A stretch of 64,000 bases of DNA from Oceanihabitans iliipiscarium (GTDB lineage Bacteria; Bacteroidota; Bacteroidia; Flavobacteriales; Flavobacteriaceae). Numbering within the stretch: position 1 is the stretch's first letter; every line of letters begins with the position of its first letter. Of this stretch, positions 54,409-62,689 are shown piece after piece. Both the position numbers and the translations under genes were made by a program. The notes beneath the pieces were generated by a model, which saw only the letters and a list, made by a program, of their open reading frames with translations, ran no database searches and had not been told where the DNA came from. The stretch covers positions 744,001 through 808,000 of the forward strand of contig NZ_JBHUOV010000001.1 of NCBI RefSeq assembly GCF_042686125.1. Reading direction: 5' to 3'.

Positions 54409-55527
54409 ATGGATTTAGACTTTTCTTTTTTAAATATACTTATTCTCTTTGGGGCTTTTCAAGGCTTTGTGCTTTGTGTGTATTTGTATCAAAAAAAAGA
54501 AGCTAACCCAACCTCTGTAAAAATGTTTATTCTATTTTTATTTAGTTTGGCATTTTTAAATATGATGTATGCTTTTCTAGACCTTAACCTCTTTAAGTAT
54601 TACAGACCTTTACATATGTTTCCATTTCCCTATAAATGGTTAATTGCACCTGCATTTTACTTTTATTTAAAGCAGCAGTTTATTCAAAAAGACAACCCCT
54701 TTTTTTATAAAAAAGAATGGTGGTTATTTCTTCCTGCCATTATTTATTTCTTTTTAAGATTGTATTGGTTTTCAATTTCAGTTTCAGAAAATAGCTATAG
54801 AGTAACCCAAGTGGTTGTAGATTCTCATTTTTTTAGAATTCAGGAAGTTTTTATTTTAATCTTTAATGTGGCATTAAGCATTCTTAGTTTAAGGTACTTA
54901 AGAAAAAAAAGAAATGAACTGTCAAGCAATTCAAAATATGTAGAAAAAATAAATTGGTTAATTAAGTTCTCTCTTATTTTCATTTCTATATCTACGTTTA
55001 ATTTACTCACCTATTCTGTAGATTTAATCATTCATAATGGACTAGAAAGCTTTTTGTTTCTCTACCCAATACTTATTATAAATGTTGGTTTTATTTATTG
55101 GATAGGGTTTATTGGCTTTTCAAAGCCAAATCTTTTATTTAATGTTTTCAAATTAAAAGATAACTCTTCTGAAGCGTTTCCTGATGATTTACAGCTTAAG
55201 TTGCATAATGCCATTACAATAGAAGAGGTGTACACCAACGCAAATCTTACACTTATAGAATTAGCAACACAATTAAAATTGCATCCTAAAGAACTTTCGA
55301 AATACATTAACGAAGTCCATCAAATGAATTTTTCTGAATTTCTGAATTTTCATCGCATTAAAAAAGTCAAAGAATTGCTAAAATCTTCTGAAGCGAAAAA
55401 ATATACCTTAGTAACTTTAGCAGAAGCAGCTGGCTTTAGTTCAAAGTCATCTTTTAATGCGACTTTTAAAAAAATGGTAGGAATGACGCCTTCAGCATTT
55501 AAAAAACAAGATTCTGATATTAATTAA
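54409..55527 (+). CDS. Membrane-bound AraC-family regulator
   Basis: A 372-residue regulator with about seven hydrophobic helices in residues 1-235 and an AraC-type double helix-turn-helix at the C-terminus (ANLTLIELATQLKLHPKELSKYINEV; TLVTLAEAAGFSSKSSFNATFKKMVGMTPSAFKKQ). A membrane-spanning sensor joined directly to AraC is a recurrent Bacteroidota design. The ligand is unknown. Its neighbour, an erythromycin-esterase-like lipoprotein 101 bp downstream in the same direction, is a natural candidate target. Start chosen at ATG 54,409. Confidence 0.85.
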   Translation: MDLDFSFLNILILFGAFQGFVLCVYLYQKKEANPTSVKMFILFLFSLAFLNMMYAFLDLNLFKYYRPLHMFPFPYKWLIAPAFYFYLKQQFIQKDNPFFYKKEWWLFLPAIIYFFLRLYWFSISVSENSYRVTQVVVDSHFFRIQEVFILIFNVALSILSLRYLRKKRNELSSNSKYVEKINWLIKFSLIFISISTFNLLTYSVDLIIHNGLESFLFLYPILIINVGFIYWIGFIGFSKPNLLFNVFKLKDNSSEAFPDDLQLKLHNAITIEEVYTNANLTLIELATQLKLHPKELSKYINEVHQMNFSEFLNFHRIKKVKELLKSSEAKKYTLVTLAEAAGFSSKSSFNATFKKMVGMTPSAFKKQDSDIN

Positions 55528-55628
55528 AAAAACGTCCAACATTCTTTTTTTTGGACGAAAACTGCACTTTTTTCTGTACAATGTTGATAATTGAATTGCA
55601 TATTTGTTGAAATCATAAATCAAACACA

Positions 55629-56879
55629 ATGAAATCAATCAAACTATTAGCTTTATTTATCTTTATTACTTTTATGTCTTGTGCTCAAGAACCTCAAACT
55701 CCTGAAGCTTGGTTGCTAAAACACACCTTTGAACTAGAACCTAATGGCAATTACGATTTTACAGCGCTCGGAAAAGCTATAGGAAATAAACGAATAGTCG
55801 CTATAGGAGAAAGCTCACATGGTTTAGGAAAATACTATGAGCTTAAAGCTGCGTTGGTAAAATATTTATATGAAGAAAAAGGATTTGAAGTCATTGCTAT
55901 GGAAGGTGGACTAGGAGACATTAATTTAGCATATTCTAATATTGACACTCTTTCTGCAATTGGATTAAGAAACAGTACAATTTTTGGAAATTTTAGAGCT
56001 GCAGAAGCTACACCAATGTTTGAGCTTATTAAAGACCAAAGTACTACAGAAAAACCATTGCATTTTACAGGCTATGATACGCAAGCATCCTCAGATTACG
56101 TTCAGAATGTATTGTCTAAAATGCTAAAGCCATATCACAAAGAATTATCAGATAGTATTCAAACACGTTTGTGGTCTTACGGAAGAGCGTATCAAGCAGG
56201 AAACAAAGGAGATTCTATTGGCTTTATCAAGCACAGAGATATCTTTTTAAATACATCAGCAGAAGCTGAAATGATATTAATACAGAACTCAGTAGAGATT
56301 AAAAAGAATTTTAATCTGTCTAATTTTCAATTTAATATTTTAAAACGAACATTAGAAATGTTTCAAAAGTCGTATAATTTGCCTTTTGAAAAGCGCTACC
56401 AAGGCACTGCTTTGCGAGACAAATTGATGGCAGAGAATTTAATTTGGTTGATGGAAGAGATCTACCCAGATAAGAAAATTATTGTTTGGGCTCATAATGT
56501 TCATATTGAAAATGCTAATGCTGAACACCAAAACATTAAATGGATGGGACACTATTTAAAAGAAACCTATAAAGACCAATACTATGCGTTAGGCTTATTT
56601 GCTTATAAAGGAAACACCTATCAGCATTGGACCAAAAAAACGATTCCTTTTGAAAATAATGGCGCTAACTATCTTGAGAAAAAAATGATAGATACAGGTA
56701 AAAAAGCAGTGTTTTTAAATTTAGAAAAGATGATACAGAACGAAAATACACAATGGTTATTTGAGCCTGTTAATGCCTATGAGGTTGAAAATATGGGAGA
56801 AGTTTCTTTTATTCCAACAAAAAGATTAGATGGCATGATTACAGTTTATCAGTCAGAGATTCCAACTTATGATAAGTAA
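55629..56879 (+). CDS. Erythromycin-esterase-family lipoprotein
   Basis: A 416-residue predicted lipoprotein (lipobox Cys at 18 in FMSCAQEP). It carries the erythromycin esterase/EreA-like blocks VAIGESSHGLGKYYELK (catalytic His and Glu), GFEVIAMEGG and IIVWAHNVHIENAN. In resistance enzymes this fold opens the macrolide lactone, but many chromosomal relatives have other hydrolase roles, and the surface anchor and marine context do not establish drug resistance. A bidirectional terminator follows. Confidence 0.85.
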   Translation: MKSIKLLALFIFITFMSCAQEPQTPEAWLLKHTFELEPNGNYDFTALGKAIGNKRIVAIGESSHGLGKYYELKAALVKYLYEEKGFEVIAMEGGLGDINLAYSNIDTLSAIGLRNSTIFGNFRAAEATPMFELIKDQSTTEKPLHFTGYDTQASSDYVQNVLSKMLKPYHKELSDSIQTRLWSYGRAYQAGNKGDSIGFIKHRDIFLNTSAEAEMILIQNSVEIKKNFNLSNFQFNILKRTLEMFQKSYNLPFEKRYQGTALRDKLMAENLIWLMEEIYPDKKIIVWAHNVHIENANAEHQNIKWMGHYLKETYKDQYYALGLFAYKGNTYQHWTKKTIPFENNGANYLEKKMIDTGKKAVFLNLEKMIQNENTQWLFEPVNAYEVENMGEVSFIPTKRLDGMITVYQSEIPTYDK

Positions 56880-56900
56880 AATCATTGAGTTTTTACGTTA

Positions 56901-56932
56901 AAAAAAAAGCGCTTCTTATAAAGAAGCGCTTT
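56901..56932. terminator. Bidirectional terminator
   Basis: Perfect 12-bp stem AAAGCGCTTCTT / AAGAAGCGCTTT around ATA, with an A-run on the left; sited between convergent genes. Confidence 0.82.
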
Positions 56933-56955
56933 ACTATAATATATTTTAGCGATGC

Positions 56956-57939
56956 TTAAAATCCGTAGTTAAAACCTACACCAAAAGCTTCTCTAATTTG
57001 AAAACCATTGCTGTTAGCGTTATCATCATAAATAGCTTGAAACACTAAATTAGCAGAGATGTATTTGTTTACAGTCATAGAAAGATTCATAGTGTAATCT
57101 ACATCTACATTTTGAGGATCTTCTAGGTAATTTGTGTATAAGGCTAAGATGTTTTCCATTGCAATGCCTTTAACAATGTTTAATTTGTAATAACCTCTTA
57201 AAGCAGCACCAAGTTCAAAACGTGTAGTTTCATTTGCTTCAACACCAAAATATCCAATTTCGTTAAATTCATCAGCAGTTAAACCATAGTTTGCAGGATC
57301 TGTGTATTCACCGTGTACTACGATTAACTTAGCAGCAGCAGGAGAAATCATTACATTTAAATTATCAGACTTTCTCCAGAACATGCCAGGTCCAGCTTGA
57401 AAATAGGCAGGTGAGAAAAAATGTGTTTCACCATCTGCTCCTTTGTCTAATTGAGTTCTAGCATTAAAATAAGCTGAGTAGAACCAGTTTCCAGATGCTT
57501 TTTTACCACCAATCGAATTGAATTCTATTCTGTCATTAGATTTTGTAAAAGCTTCATCACCTTTATTTTTAATTACACCATAATCTACAATGAATTTATT
57601 GTCCCAAATGTAGTCTCCTTTTAATAAGTTAAAATCATAGTTAATTAACAAGTTAGCAGTTATGTTGCCAATACCACCTCCTGTCCATTCATTGTTGAAT
57701 GCAGATTGGTTAAAAGTTAATAAAATATTTCCGCCTTTTCTCCATCCTGGTAAAGCGTCAATTTGAGCTTGTAGTGCATCAGCTTCAGCTTGTGCTGCAT
57801 CTGCTACGGCTTGTTTTTCAGCTTTTTGAGCTTGTAACTCAGACTTAGTCTGTTCGTTTTCCTCTTTAGTCTGTGCATGTACTGAAGTGATTCCAATAAA
57901 TAATGCGAATAAAAGTATTAATTTTTTCATTTTTTTCAT
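56956..57939 (-). CDS. DUF3078 family exported protein
   Basis: A 327-residue exported protein. Signal peptide 1-22 (SVHAQ), then an Ala/Glu/Gln-rich coiled-coil segment (about 23-65, AVADAAQAEADALQAQIDAL) and a beta-rich DUF3078 domain (WRKGGNILLTFNQSAFNNEWTGGGIGN) that ends in aromatic GVGFNYGF, as expected of an outer-membrane barrel. The function of the family is unknown. It is the last gene of the suf-side minus-strand run, separated from DUF2480 by 94 bp with its own -7 box. Confidence 0.85.
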   Translation of the reverse strand: MKKMKKLILLFALFIGITSVHAQTKEENEQTKSELQAQKAEKQAVADAAQAEADALQAQIDALPGWRKGGNILLTFNQSAFNNEWTGGGIGNITANLLINYDFNLLKGDYIWDNKFIVDYGVIKNKGDEAFTKSNDRIEFNSIGGKKASGNWFYSAYFNARTQLDKGADGETHFFSPAYFQAGPGMFWRKSDNLNVMISPAAAKLIVVHGEYTDPANYGLTADEFNEIGYFGVEANETTRFELGAALRGYYKLNIVKGIAMENILALYTNYLEDPQNVDVDYTMNLSMTVNKYISANLVFQAIYDDNANSNGFQIREAFGVGFNYGF

Positions 57940-57956
57940 GGTTTATTTTGAACGCG

Positions 57957-57964
57957 CAAAAATA
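57957..57964 (-). promoter_or_regulatory. Candidate -7 box for the DUF3078 gene
   Basis: The minus strand reads TATTTTTG, 17 nt before the start; predicted leader of about 12 nt. Confidence 0.5.
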
Positions 57965-58033
57965 GATATAAAGCCTTAACTACAAACTAAACTGTAAATA
58001 TTTTCTTTAATTACTAGATTAAGTGCGAGATAT

Positions 58034-58546
58034 TTACGACGAAATACGTTTAAATAACGGCACAGAAGAACATGCTTCTCCAAACATAATAGATTTTGCA
58101 TGTGGTCTTAACTTATGAGCTATCATTATATAAGCGCTTGAAGGGACAGGTTTTTTAGAACAACCTTTAATAATAATAGGCTTGTCTTTATAAGTAGCAA
58201 CATCTAAATCTTGTATTATATCTTGGTAAAGAGAGGTTTCTAAAGCTTCTAAATTGCCTAAAACTACTTTTTTAGCATAAGGTTCTAAGTGTATGCTTAA
58301 TAACATAAACGCCCAATCAGGAATTATGGCATCAGTAGAACAAGTTAATGCAACAAAGGCCTCTTGGTATTGCGACCAATCGTGTGCTTTAACTTGAGCT
58401 CGAAATTCTTTTTCGCGTAAAACTAAGCCTTCAAACAACCAGTTTTTAATATCAAAGAGCAAGCGTTTCCCTACAGGATAAAAATCCTCCAAGTCTAAAA
58501 CGACTAGTTTGCTATTCGCTACGCGATTTATAATTTCTTCAGCCAT
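58034..58546 (-). CDS. DUF2480 family protein
   Basis: A 170-residue cytoplasmic protein of the Bacteroidota DUF2480 family (VVLDLEDFYPVGKRLLFDIKNWLFEGLVLREKEFRAQVKAH, CTDAIIPDWAFMLL, IIKGCSKKPVPSSAYI, GEACSSVPLFKR). No motif gives the reaction. It starts 3 bp after the SufT-like gene, so it belongs to the same operon as sufE; two conserved Cys-containing motifs (KGCSKK, EACSSVP) make a role linked to Fe-S metabolism plausible. Confidence 0.8.
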   Translation of the reverse strand: MAEEIINRVANSKLVVLDLEDFYPVGKRLLFDIKNWLFEGLVLREKEFRAQVKAHDWSQYQEAFVALTCSTDAIIPDWAFMLLSIHLEPYAKKVVLGNLEALETSLYQDIIQDLDVATYKDKPIIIKGCSKKPVPSSAYIMIAHKLRPHAKSIMFGEACSSVPLFKRISS

Positions 58547-58549
58547 TTG

Positions 58550-58873
58550 TTATAGCATCCCAAGTTCTAATTTGGCCTCTTCACTCATAAGGTCTTGACT
58601 CCAAGGAGGATCAAAAGTAATTTCTACCTCGGCATCTTTCACCTCATTTAAAGATTTTACTTTTTCTTCAACTTCTAATGGTAGTGTCTCAGCAACTGGA
58701 CAATTAGGTGTTGTTAAGGTCATTAAGATTTTAACATCATAATCTTCATTTACAAAAACATCATAAATTAATCCGAGTTCGTATATATCAACTGGAATCT
58801 CTGGATCGAAAATAGTTTTTAAAACACGAACAATTTTTTCGCCTAATGCTGTAGTATCTATAGTTTCACTCAT
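58550..58873 (-). CDS. SufT-like MIP18/DUF59 Fe-S assembly protein
   Basis: A 107-residue protein of the DUF59/MIP18 family that helps Fe-S cluster maturation: DPEIPVDIYELGLIYDV, LTTPNCPVAETLP with the conserved Cys, and ITFDPPWSQDLMSEEAKLELGML. ATG 58,873 (MSETID) is chosen; an upstream in-frame start would run 30 bp into sufE. One base separates it from the sufE stop, and DUF2480 follows by 3 bp. Confidence 0.9.
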   Translation of the reverse strand: MSETIDTTALGEKIVRVLKTIFDPEIPVDIYELGLIYDVFVNEDYDVKILMTLTTPNCPVAETLPLEVEEKVKSLNEVKDAEVEITFDPPWSQDLMSEEAKLELGML

Positions 58874-58874
58874 G

Positions 58875-59303
58875 TTATTGTAATTGTGTTTGGTATGCAA
58901 TAGCATACATTTTTATTTGCTTAATCATACTTACTAAACCATTTGCTCTAGTAGGAGACAAATGTTCTTTTAATCCTATTTGATCAATAAAGTCTGTATT
59001 AGCATCAATAATAGCCTTTGGACTTTGATTAGAAAATACTCGAATTAAAATTGCGATAATACCTTTTGTTATTATGGCATCACTATCTGCAGTAAAAACG
59101 ATGTTTTCGTCCTTCATTTCTGCATGTACCCAAACTTTACTTTGACATCCTTTAATAATATGGTCTTCGGTTTTATATTGGTCGTCAATAAGTGGTAAAG
59201 TTTTCCCTAAATCAATCATATATTGATAGCGTTCTTCCCAGTCTTCAAACATAGAGAACTCTTCAATAATATCATTTTGTATGTCTTTAATAGTCACCTT
59301 CAT
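58875..59303 (-). CDS. sufE: Sulfur acceptor SufE
   Basis: A 142-residue protein that takes sulfur from the SufS persulfide through Cys53 (IIKGCQSKVWV) and hands it to the SufBCD scaffold. The family core (LPLIDDQYKTEDHI; LIRVFSNQSPKAI; HLSPTRANGL) is intact. ATG 59,303 is chosen over an in-frame start seven codons upstream because MKVTIKDIQ aligns with the family and a -7 box lies 10 nt upstream of it. Confidence 0.93.
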   Translation of the reverse strand: MKVTIKDIQNDIIEEFSMFEDWEERYQYMIDLGKTLPLIDDQYKTEDHIIKGCQSKVWVHAEMKDENIVFTADSDAIITKGIIAILIRVFSNQSPKAIIDANTDFIDQIGLKEHLSPTRANGLVSMIKQIKMYAIAYQTQLQ

Positions 59304-59313
59304 TAATTTTACA

Positions 59314-59321
59314 CAAAAATA
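59314..59321 (-). promoter_or_regulatory. Candidate -7 box for sufE
   Basis: The minus strand reads TATTTTTG, with 10 nt between box and ATG; predicted leader only a few bases. Confidence 0.45.
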
Positions 59322-59349
59322 CAATTAAGAATTGTTTCTAGTGTATAAA

Positions 59350-60150
59350 TCATTGCTTTTCCATCATTGAAGTCATTGTTTTAACTAACTCAGCAATGTA
59401 AATGTTTGGATTGCCATCATCAAACTGCGGAACTTCATAAGTCGTTCCATTATGTGTGATTTTAAATTTTCCAATAGCAGCAGCATCTGTAAAACGATGA
59501 TTTGAAGGTGCTTCTAAAGTTGATAATTTATCTAGTTCAATAGACTTTATTTGTTCTGAAATAGCTTTGATTTCGTTTTCGCTACATGTTCTTGAAGTTG
59601 GTTCAATGCCTCTTTGATTGGAGTAGCTTACAGTATTATTTTTTACTGAAATCATTTTATAACTTCCTCTAGTTTCAGCAATGTATTCGATAATATAATC
59701 ATCCTCTTGAGCAATTCGAGCACTCATTTTTTTATGGGCTTTAAGTAATGCTGTTTTTGAGTTATGAAAATTCAGAACACCATTTTCTAAAGTATAAGTT
59801 TCGGTCAGAGTCAAAGTGTTTAGCATGTTTTGTTCAACATCCATAAAGCGTTTGCACATTCTTTTTGTGGTGGCTAATGCGCCAAATTTAATTGTATGAC
59901 CTTCAAGACTATAGCTTCCAGTAAAATTATTACAACCTGAATAGCCAGAAACAGTATTTGTAGTTTCATCAAAAGTGATGCTGAGTTCTTCAGGTAATTC
60001 TGTGCTATTCTCTATAAAATCAATTTTATAAGTTCCGCTTAAGATTTCTGTTGATTTCATTTCAGTATTGTCTTGCATATTAGCTGTCGCTTTTGAGCTG
60101 CCACAGGATTCAAGAACAAAAACAGTTAAAAGTATAGTGATAAGTTTCAT
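59350..60150 (-). CDS. META/HslJ-domain lipoprotein
   Basis: A 266-residue predicted lipoprotein (lipobox Cys at 16 in VLESCGSS). A META domain, related to the HslJ family, spans about 35-140: LSGTYKIDFIEN, TVSGYSGCNNFTGSYSLEGHTIKFG, ATTKRMCKRFMDVEQNMLNTL. The C-terminal part (about 145-260) is a second beta-rich region of unknown type. META proteins are linked to stress resistance in some bacteria. It lies between sufS and sufE on the same strand; whether it takes part in Fe-S assembly is unclear. Confidence 0.8.
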   Translation of the reverse strand: MKLITILLTVFVLESCGSSKATANMQDNTEMKSTEILSGTYKIDFIENSTELPEELSITFDETTNTVSGYSGCNNFTGSYSLEGHTIKFGALATTKRMCKRFMDVEQNMLNTLTLTETYTLENGVLNFHNSKTALLKAHKKMSARIAQEDDYIIEYIAETRGSYKMISVKNNTVSYSNQRGIEPTSRTCSENEIKAISEQIKSIELDKLSTLEAPSNHRFTDAAAIGKFKITHNGTTYEVPQFDDGNPNIYIAELVKTMTSMMEKQ

Positions 60151-60203
60151 ATATTTTAAGAGTTATAAATTTTAGATATAATATACAAAAAGGAAGCCAA
60201 ACT

Positions 60204-61418
60204 TTATGAAAGCATTAATTTTGCTTTTTTTATGCCATTGACTAATGCATCAATTTCTTCTTTGGTATTGTAAAATGCAAAAGAAGCTCTAATGGTTCCT
60301 GGAATTTTAAAGTAATCCATAATCGGTTGTGCACAATGATGTCCTGTTCGAACAGCAATACCCATTTTGTCTAAAATGGTACCAACATCATAAGGATGAA
60401 TGTTTTCTAAATTGAAAGAGATTACAGACGTTTTATGTTTTGATGTGCCATAAATTTTTAAGCCTTCAATGTCAAGAAGCTTTTGAGTTGCATAGTCTAA
60501 AAGTTCGTGCTCATAAGCGGCTATGGCTTCAAATCCAGTGGCATTCATATAATCAATAGCAGCACCAAAGGCAATGCCTCCACAAATGTTTGGTGTTCCT
60601 GCTTCAAACTTATGAGGCAAATCTGCATAAGTTGTTTTTTCAAAAGTCACTTCTGCAATCATTTCGCCTCCACCTTGATAAGGCGGTAATTTATTAAGCC
60701 ATTCTTCTTTTCCATAGAGCATACCAACTCCCGTTGGTCCACACATTTTATGAGCTGAGGCCACGTAAAAATCAACATCTAATGCTTGAACGTCTGGTTT
60801 AATATGTGGGCATGCTTGAGCGCCATCAACTAAAACTGCCGCACCTACACGATGTGCTTTTTCAATTATTTCTTTAATAGGATTAATGGTTCCTAATGCA
60901 TTTGAGATATGATTAACAAAAACGAGCTGTGTTTTAGAAGACAATAATTGGTCGTATTCTGTTATTACCAATTCACCTTCTAAATTCATTGGTATAACTT
61001 TTAAAGTGGCTCCTGTGCGTTCACATAACATTTGCCAAGGCACAATATTACTATGATGCTCTAAAGCAGAAACAATAATTTCATCTTCAGGTTTAAGCAG
61101 TGACGTAAACCCATTTGCGACTAAATTGATGCTATGAGTTGTTCCAGAAGTATAGATGATTTCATGGGCATGTTTAGCATTAAAATGCTTTTGAATGGTA
61201 TGTCGAGCAGCCTCATATTTATCTGTAGCTTCTTGACTTAAAGCATGCACACCACGATGAATGTTAGCATTGTAATTAGAATAATAATCAACAATAACAT
61301 CTATCACTTGCTGTGGTGTCTGTGAGGTTGCTGCATTATCAAAATAGACTAAAGGCTTGCCATTCACTTGACGTGAAAGTATTGGGAAATCGGCTCTTAT
61401 TTTATTCAAATCTAACAT
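60204..61418 (-). CDS. sufS: Cysteine desulfurase SufS
   Basis: A 404-residue PLP enzyme that takes sulfur from cysteine for Fe-S clusters. PLP Lys is in VASAHKMCGPTGVGMLYG, the binding pocket includes SALEHHSNIVPWQ and DGAQACPH, and the persulfide Cys362 is in VRTGHHCAQPIM. Full length. The ATG at 61,418 is preceded, 4 nt upstream, by a perfect -7 box, so the mRNA is probably leaderless. sufD lies further upstream on the same strand but a divergent PadR cassette separates them. Confidence 0.96.
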   Translation of the reverse strand: MLDLNKIRADFPILSRQVNGKPLVYFDNAATSQTPQQVIDVIVDYYSNYNANIHRGVHALSQEATDKYEAARHTIQKHFNAKHAHEIIYTSGTTHSINLVANGFTSLLKPEDEIIVSALEHHSNIVPWQMLCERTGATLKVIPMNLEGELVITEYDQLLSSKTQLVFVNHISNALGTINPIKEIIEKAHRVGAAVLVDGAQACPHIKPDVQALDVDFYVASAHKMCGPTGVGMLYGKEEWLNKLPPYQGGGEMIAEVTFEKTTYADLPHKFEAGTPNICGGIAFGAAIDYMNATGFEAIAAYEHELLDYATQKLLDIEGLKIYGTSKHKTSVISFNLENIHPYDVGTILDKMGIAVRTGHHCAQPIMDYFKIPGTIRASFAFYNTKEEIDALVNGIKKAKLMLS

Positions 61419-61422
61419 TGGA

Positions 61423-61430
61423 CAAATTTA
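61423..61430 (-). promoter_or_regulatory. -7 box abutting the sufS start (leaderless candidate)
   Basis: The minus strand reads TAAATTTG, then TCCA, then the sufS ATG. sufS thus has its own promoter rather than relying on sufD. Confidence 0.55.
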
Positions 61431-61513
61431 CGGTTTGTTTCATAAATGACATATAAAGAAAATATAAAAGATAATTTTTTTAACTTTTTATACAAATGCA
61501 TTTAAATAAAATG

Positions 61514-61521
61514 TATATTTG
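61514..61521 (+). promoter_or_regulatory. -7 box abutting the PadR start (leaderless candidate)
   Basis: TATATTTG ends 4 nt before ATG 61,526. An upstream ATG at 61,496 would lie before this box and is therefore not used. Confidence 0.55.
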
Positions 61522-61525
61522 TAAT

Positions 61526-61864
61526 ATGTATAATAAAGAATTAACAAAAGGAACTCTACAACCCATAATTTTGAAGCTTATTAGTCAGCGTGATAAAATG
61601 TATGGTTACGAAATAACTCAAGAGGTGAAGAAACTAACTTTAGGAAAGATTGATATTTCTGAAGGTGCACTTTATCCAATTCTGCATAAGCTAGAAGCCA
61701 AAGGTGTTCTAGAAACGGAGAAGGTATATATAGGTAAACGTGTTAGGAAATATTATAGCGTCACCAAAGCAGGCAAGCAAGCTGTAGTCGAAATTTCTCA
61801 AGAAATAAATAACTTTATTGAAACCTTAAACCTCATATTTAACCCAAATCCAGTCGTAAAATGA
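61526..61864 (+). CDS. PadR-family transcriptional regulator
   Basis: A 112-residue winged-helix regulator (MYNKELTKGTLQPIILKLISQRDKMYGYEITQEV, ISEGALYPILHKLEAKGVLETEK, RKYYSVTKAGKQAV). Such regulators usually repress an adjacent gene and respond to a ligand or stress. ATG 61,526 is chosen because the family starts at this point and the -7 box lies just upstream; the longer frame to 61,496 would overlap that box. It overlaps the next gene by 4 bp (ATGA), as PadR and its membrane partner genes often do. Confidence 0.9.
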   Translation: MYNKELTKGTLQPIILKLISQRDKMYGYEITQEVKKLTLGKIDISEGALYPILHKLEAKGVLETEKVYIGKRVRKYYSVTKAGKQAVVEISQEINNFIETLNLIFNPNPVVK

Positions 61865-62289
61865 AACTACAAGAAAAACATATCGATTTTATTGAGAATA
61901 GCTTAAAGCTGTATGGTGTTAAATCTGAAGCACTTAGAGAAGACTTAATAGATCATATTTGCACGTTTATTGAGACTCAGGATTCTGAGGATTTTAATAC
62001 ATTATATCAAGAAGCCCTTCAGAAATTTGGAGGCTATAGTAGTTTTCAAGATTTACAATTAGAAACTAATTTGCAAAAGTTCGCGCAAGAAGTTATTTTA
62101 TTATCGAAACTAAAGTTTAGTGCAAGCTGTATTGTATTGTTGCTTTTTGTTTTAAGCTTTATTTTTAAAATTATGCATTGGCCATATGCTAATACAATGA
62201 TGATTGCTGGTCTTCTTGTTGCTGTTTTAGTATTAGTTCCTATTCATTTTTACGCGAAGTATAAATCATCTGTCCACAAATTTTCTTAA
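61861..62289 (+). CDS. PadR-associated membrane protein
   Basis: A 142-residue protein with a helical, charged N-terminal domain (about 1-75, EKHIDFIENSLKLYGVKSEALREDLIDHICTFIE), reminiscent of the HAAS-type domain of membrane proteins encoded next to PadR regulators, followed by two membrane helices (about 80-130). The first helix pair is bounded by FKIMHWPYANTMMIAGLL, like the GldL signature FKxxHWPGA. It is translationally coupled to PadR, so the pair probably forms one functional unit, perhaps with PadR regulating it. Confidence 0.72.
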   Translation: MKLQEKHIDFIENSLKLYGVKSEALREDLIDHICTFIETQDSEDFNTLYQEALQKFGGYSSFQDLQLETNLQKFAQEVILLSKLKFSASCIVLLLFVLSFIFKIMHWPYANTMMIAGLLVAVLVLVPIHFYAKYKSSVHKFS

Positions 62290-62299
62290 ACTGTATATT

Positions 62300-62479
62300 A
62301 TGAAAAAATCATTTTTTGTTTTGGGTTTTATCACCTGCTTTATTCTAGGTATTGGCGCTATGTTTGAATTTTTAACATGGCCTTATCGAGGGATTATCGT
62401 TTTTATTGGCTTTTTATTTTTAAACTTTGGATTGATTCCTATGTATTTTTATCAGAAATATAGGCAAGCAAAAAGTTAA
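62300..62479 (+). CDS. 59-residue membrane protein of the PadR cassette
   Basis: A small frame: ATG 62,300 to TAA 62,479, ten bases after the previous gene and followed by a strong terminator 19 bp on. The protein has two hydrophobic helices (about 5-25 and 30-50) around FEFLTWPYRGIIVFIGFLF. The TWPYR segment matches the WPYA segment of its neighbour, as if both carry the same helix-turn-helix membrane module. A basic tail (YQKYRQAKS) ends it. The terminator and shared motif make it a likely gene despite its size. Confidence 0.65.
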   Translation: MKKSFFVLGFITCFILGIGAMFEFLTWPYRGIIVFIGFLFLNFGLIPMYFYQKYRQAKS

Positions 62480-62497
62480 GGATTGAAATAACTTTAT

Positions 62498-62531
62498 AAA
62501 AAACCTCAAACTTTAATAGTTTGAGGTTTTT
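62498..62531 (+). terminator. Terminator of the PadR cassette
   Basis: Stem AAACCTCAAACT / AGTTTGAGGTTT around TTAAT with a long T-run; ends the three-gene plus-strand operon. Confidence 0.88.
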
Positions 62532-62540
62532 GTTTTTTTA

Positions 62541-62640
62541 GCCCAGATTGAGGCATGTGTTGGAGCTCCTTAAAATGTCATCTCGACTGCGCGCGATATG
62601 ATATTTTAAGAGCGACTGCCGAAAGCTGGAAATAGCTTCA
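62541..62640 (-). repeat. Degenerate, composite copy D of the dispersed element
   Basis: On the minus strand it reads CAGCTTTCGGCAGTCGCT, then a 17-bp stem, then GGAGCTCCAACACATGCCTCAATC, matching copy B's GGCTTTCAGCAGTCGC and GAGCTCCAACAAATGCTTCAATCC. The tips GCGTTA/TAACGC are lost (GGGCTAA is left at one end). Its inner stem (62,569-62,610) is a long imperfect palindrome carrying TCATCTCGACTGCGCGCGA, a motif typical of Bacteroidota intergenic repeats. It lies just downstream of the sufD stop, again in sense orientation. Confidence 0.65.
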
Positions 62641-62689
62641 TATTATTATAATAAAGATTGGAGATCCTTCGCTAATGCTATAATGACAC

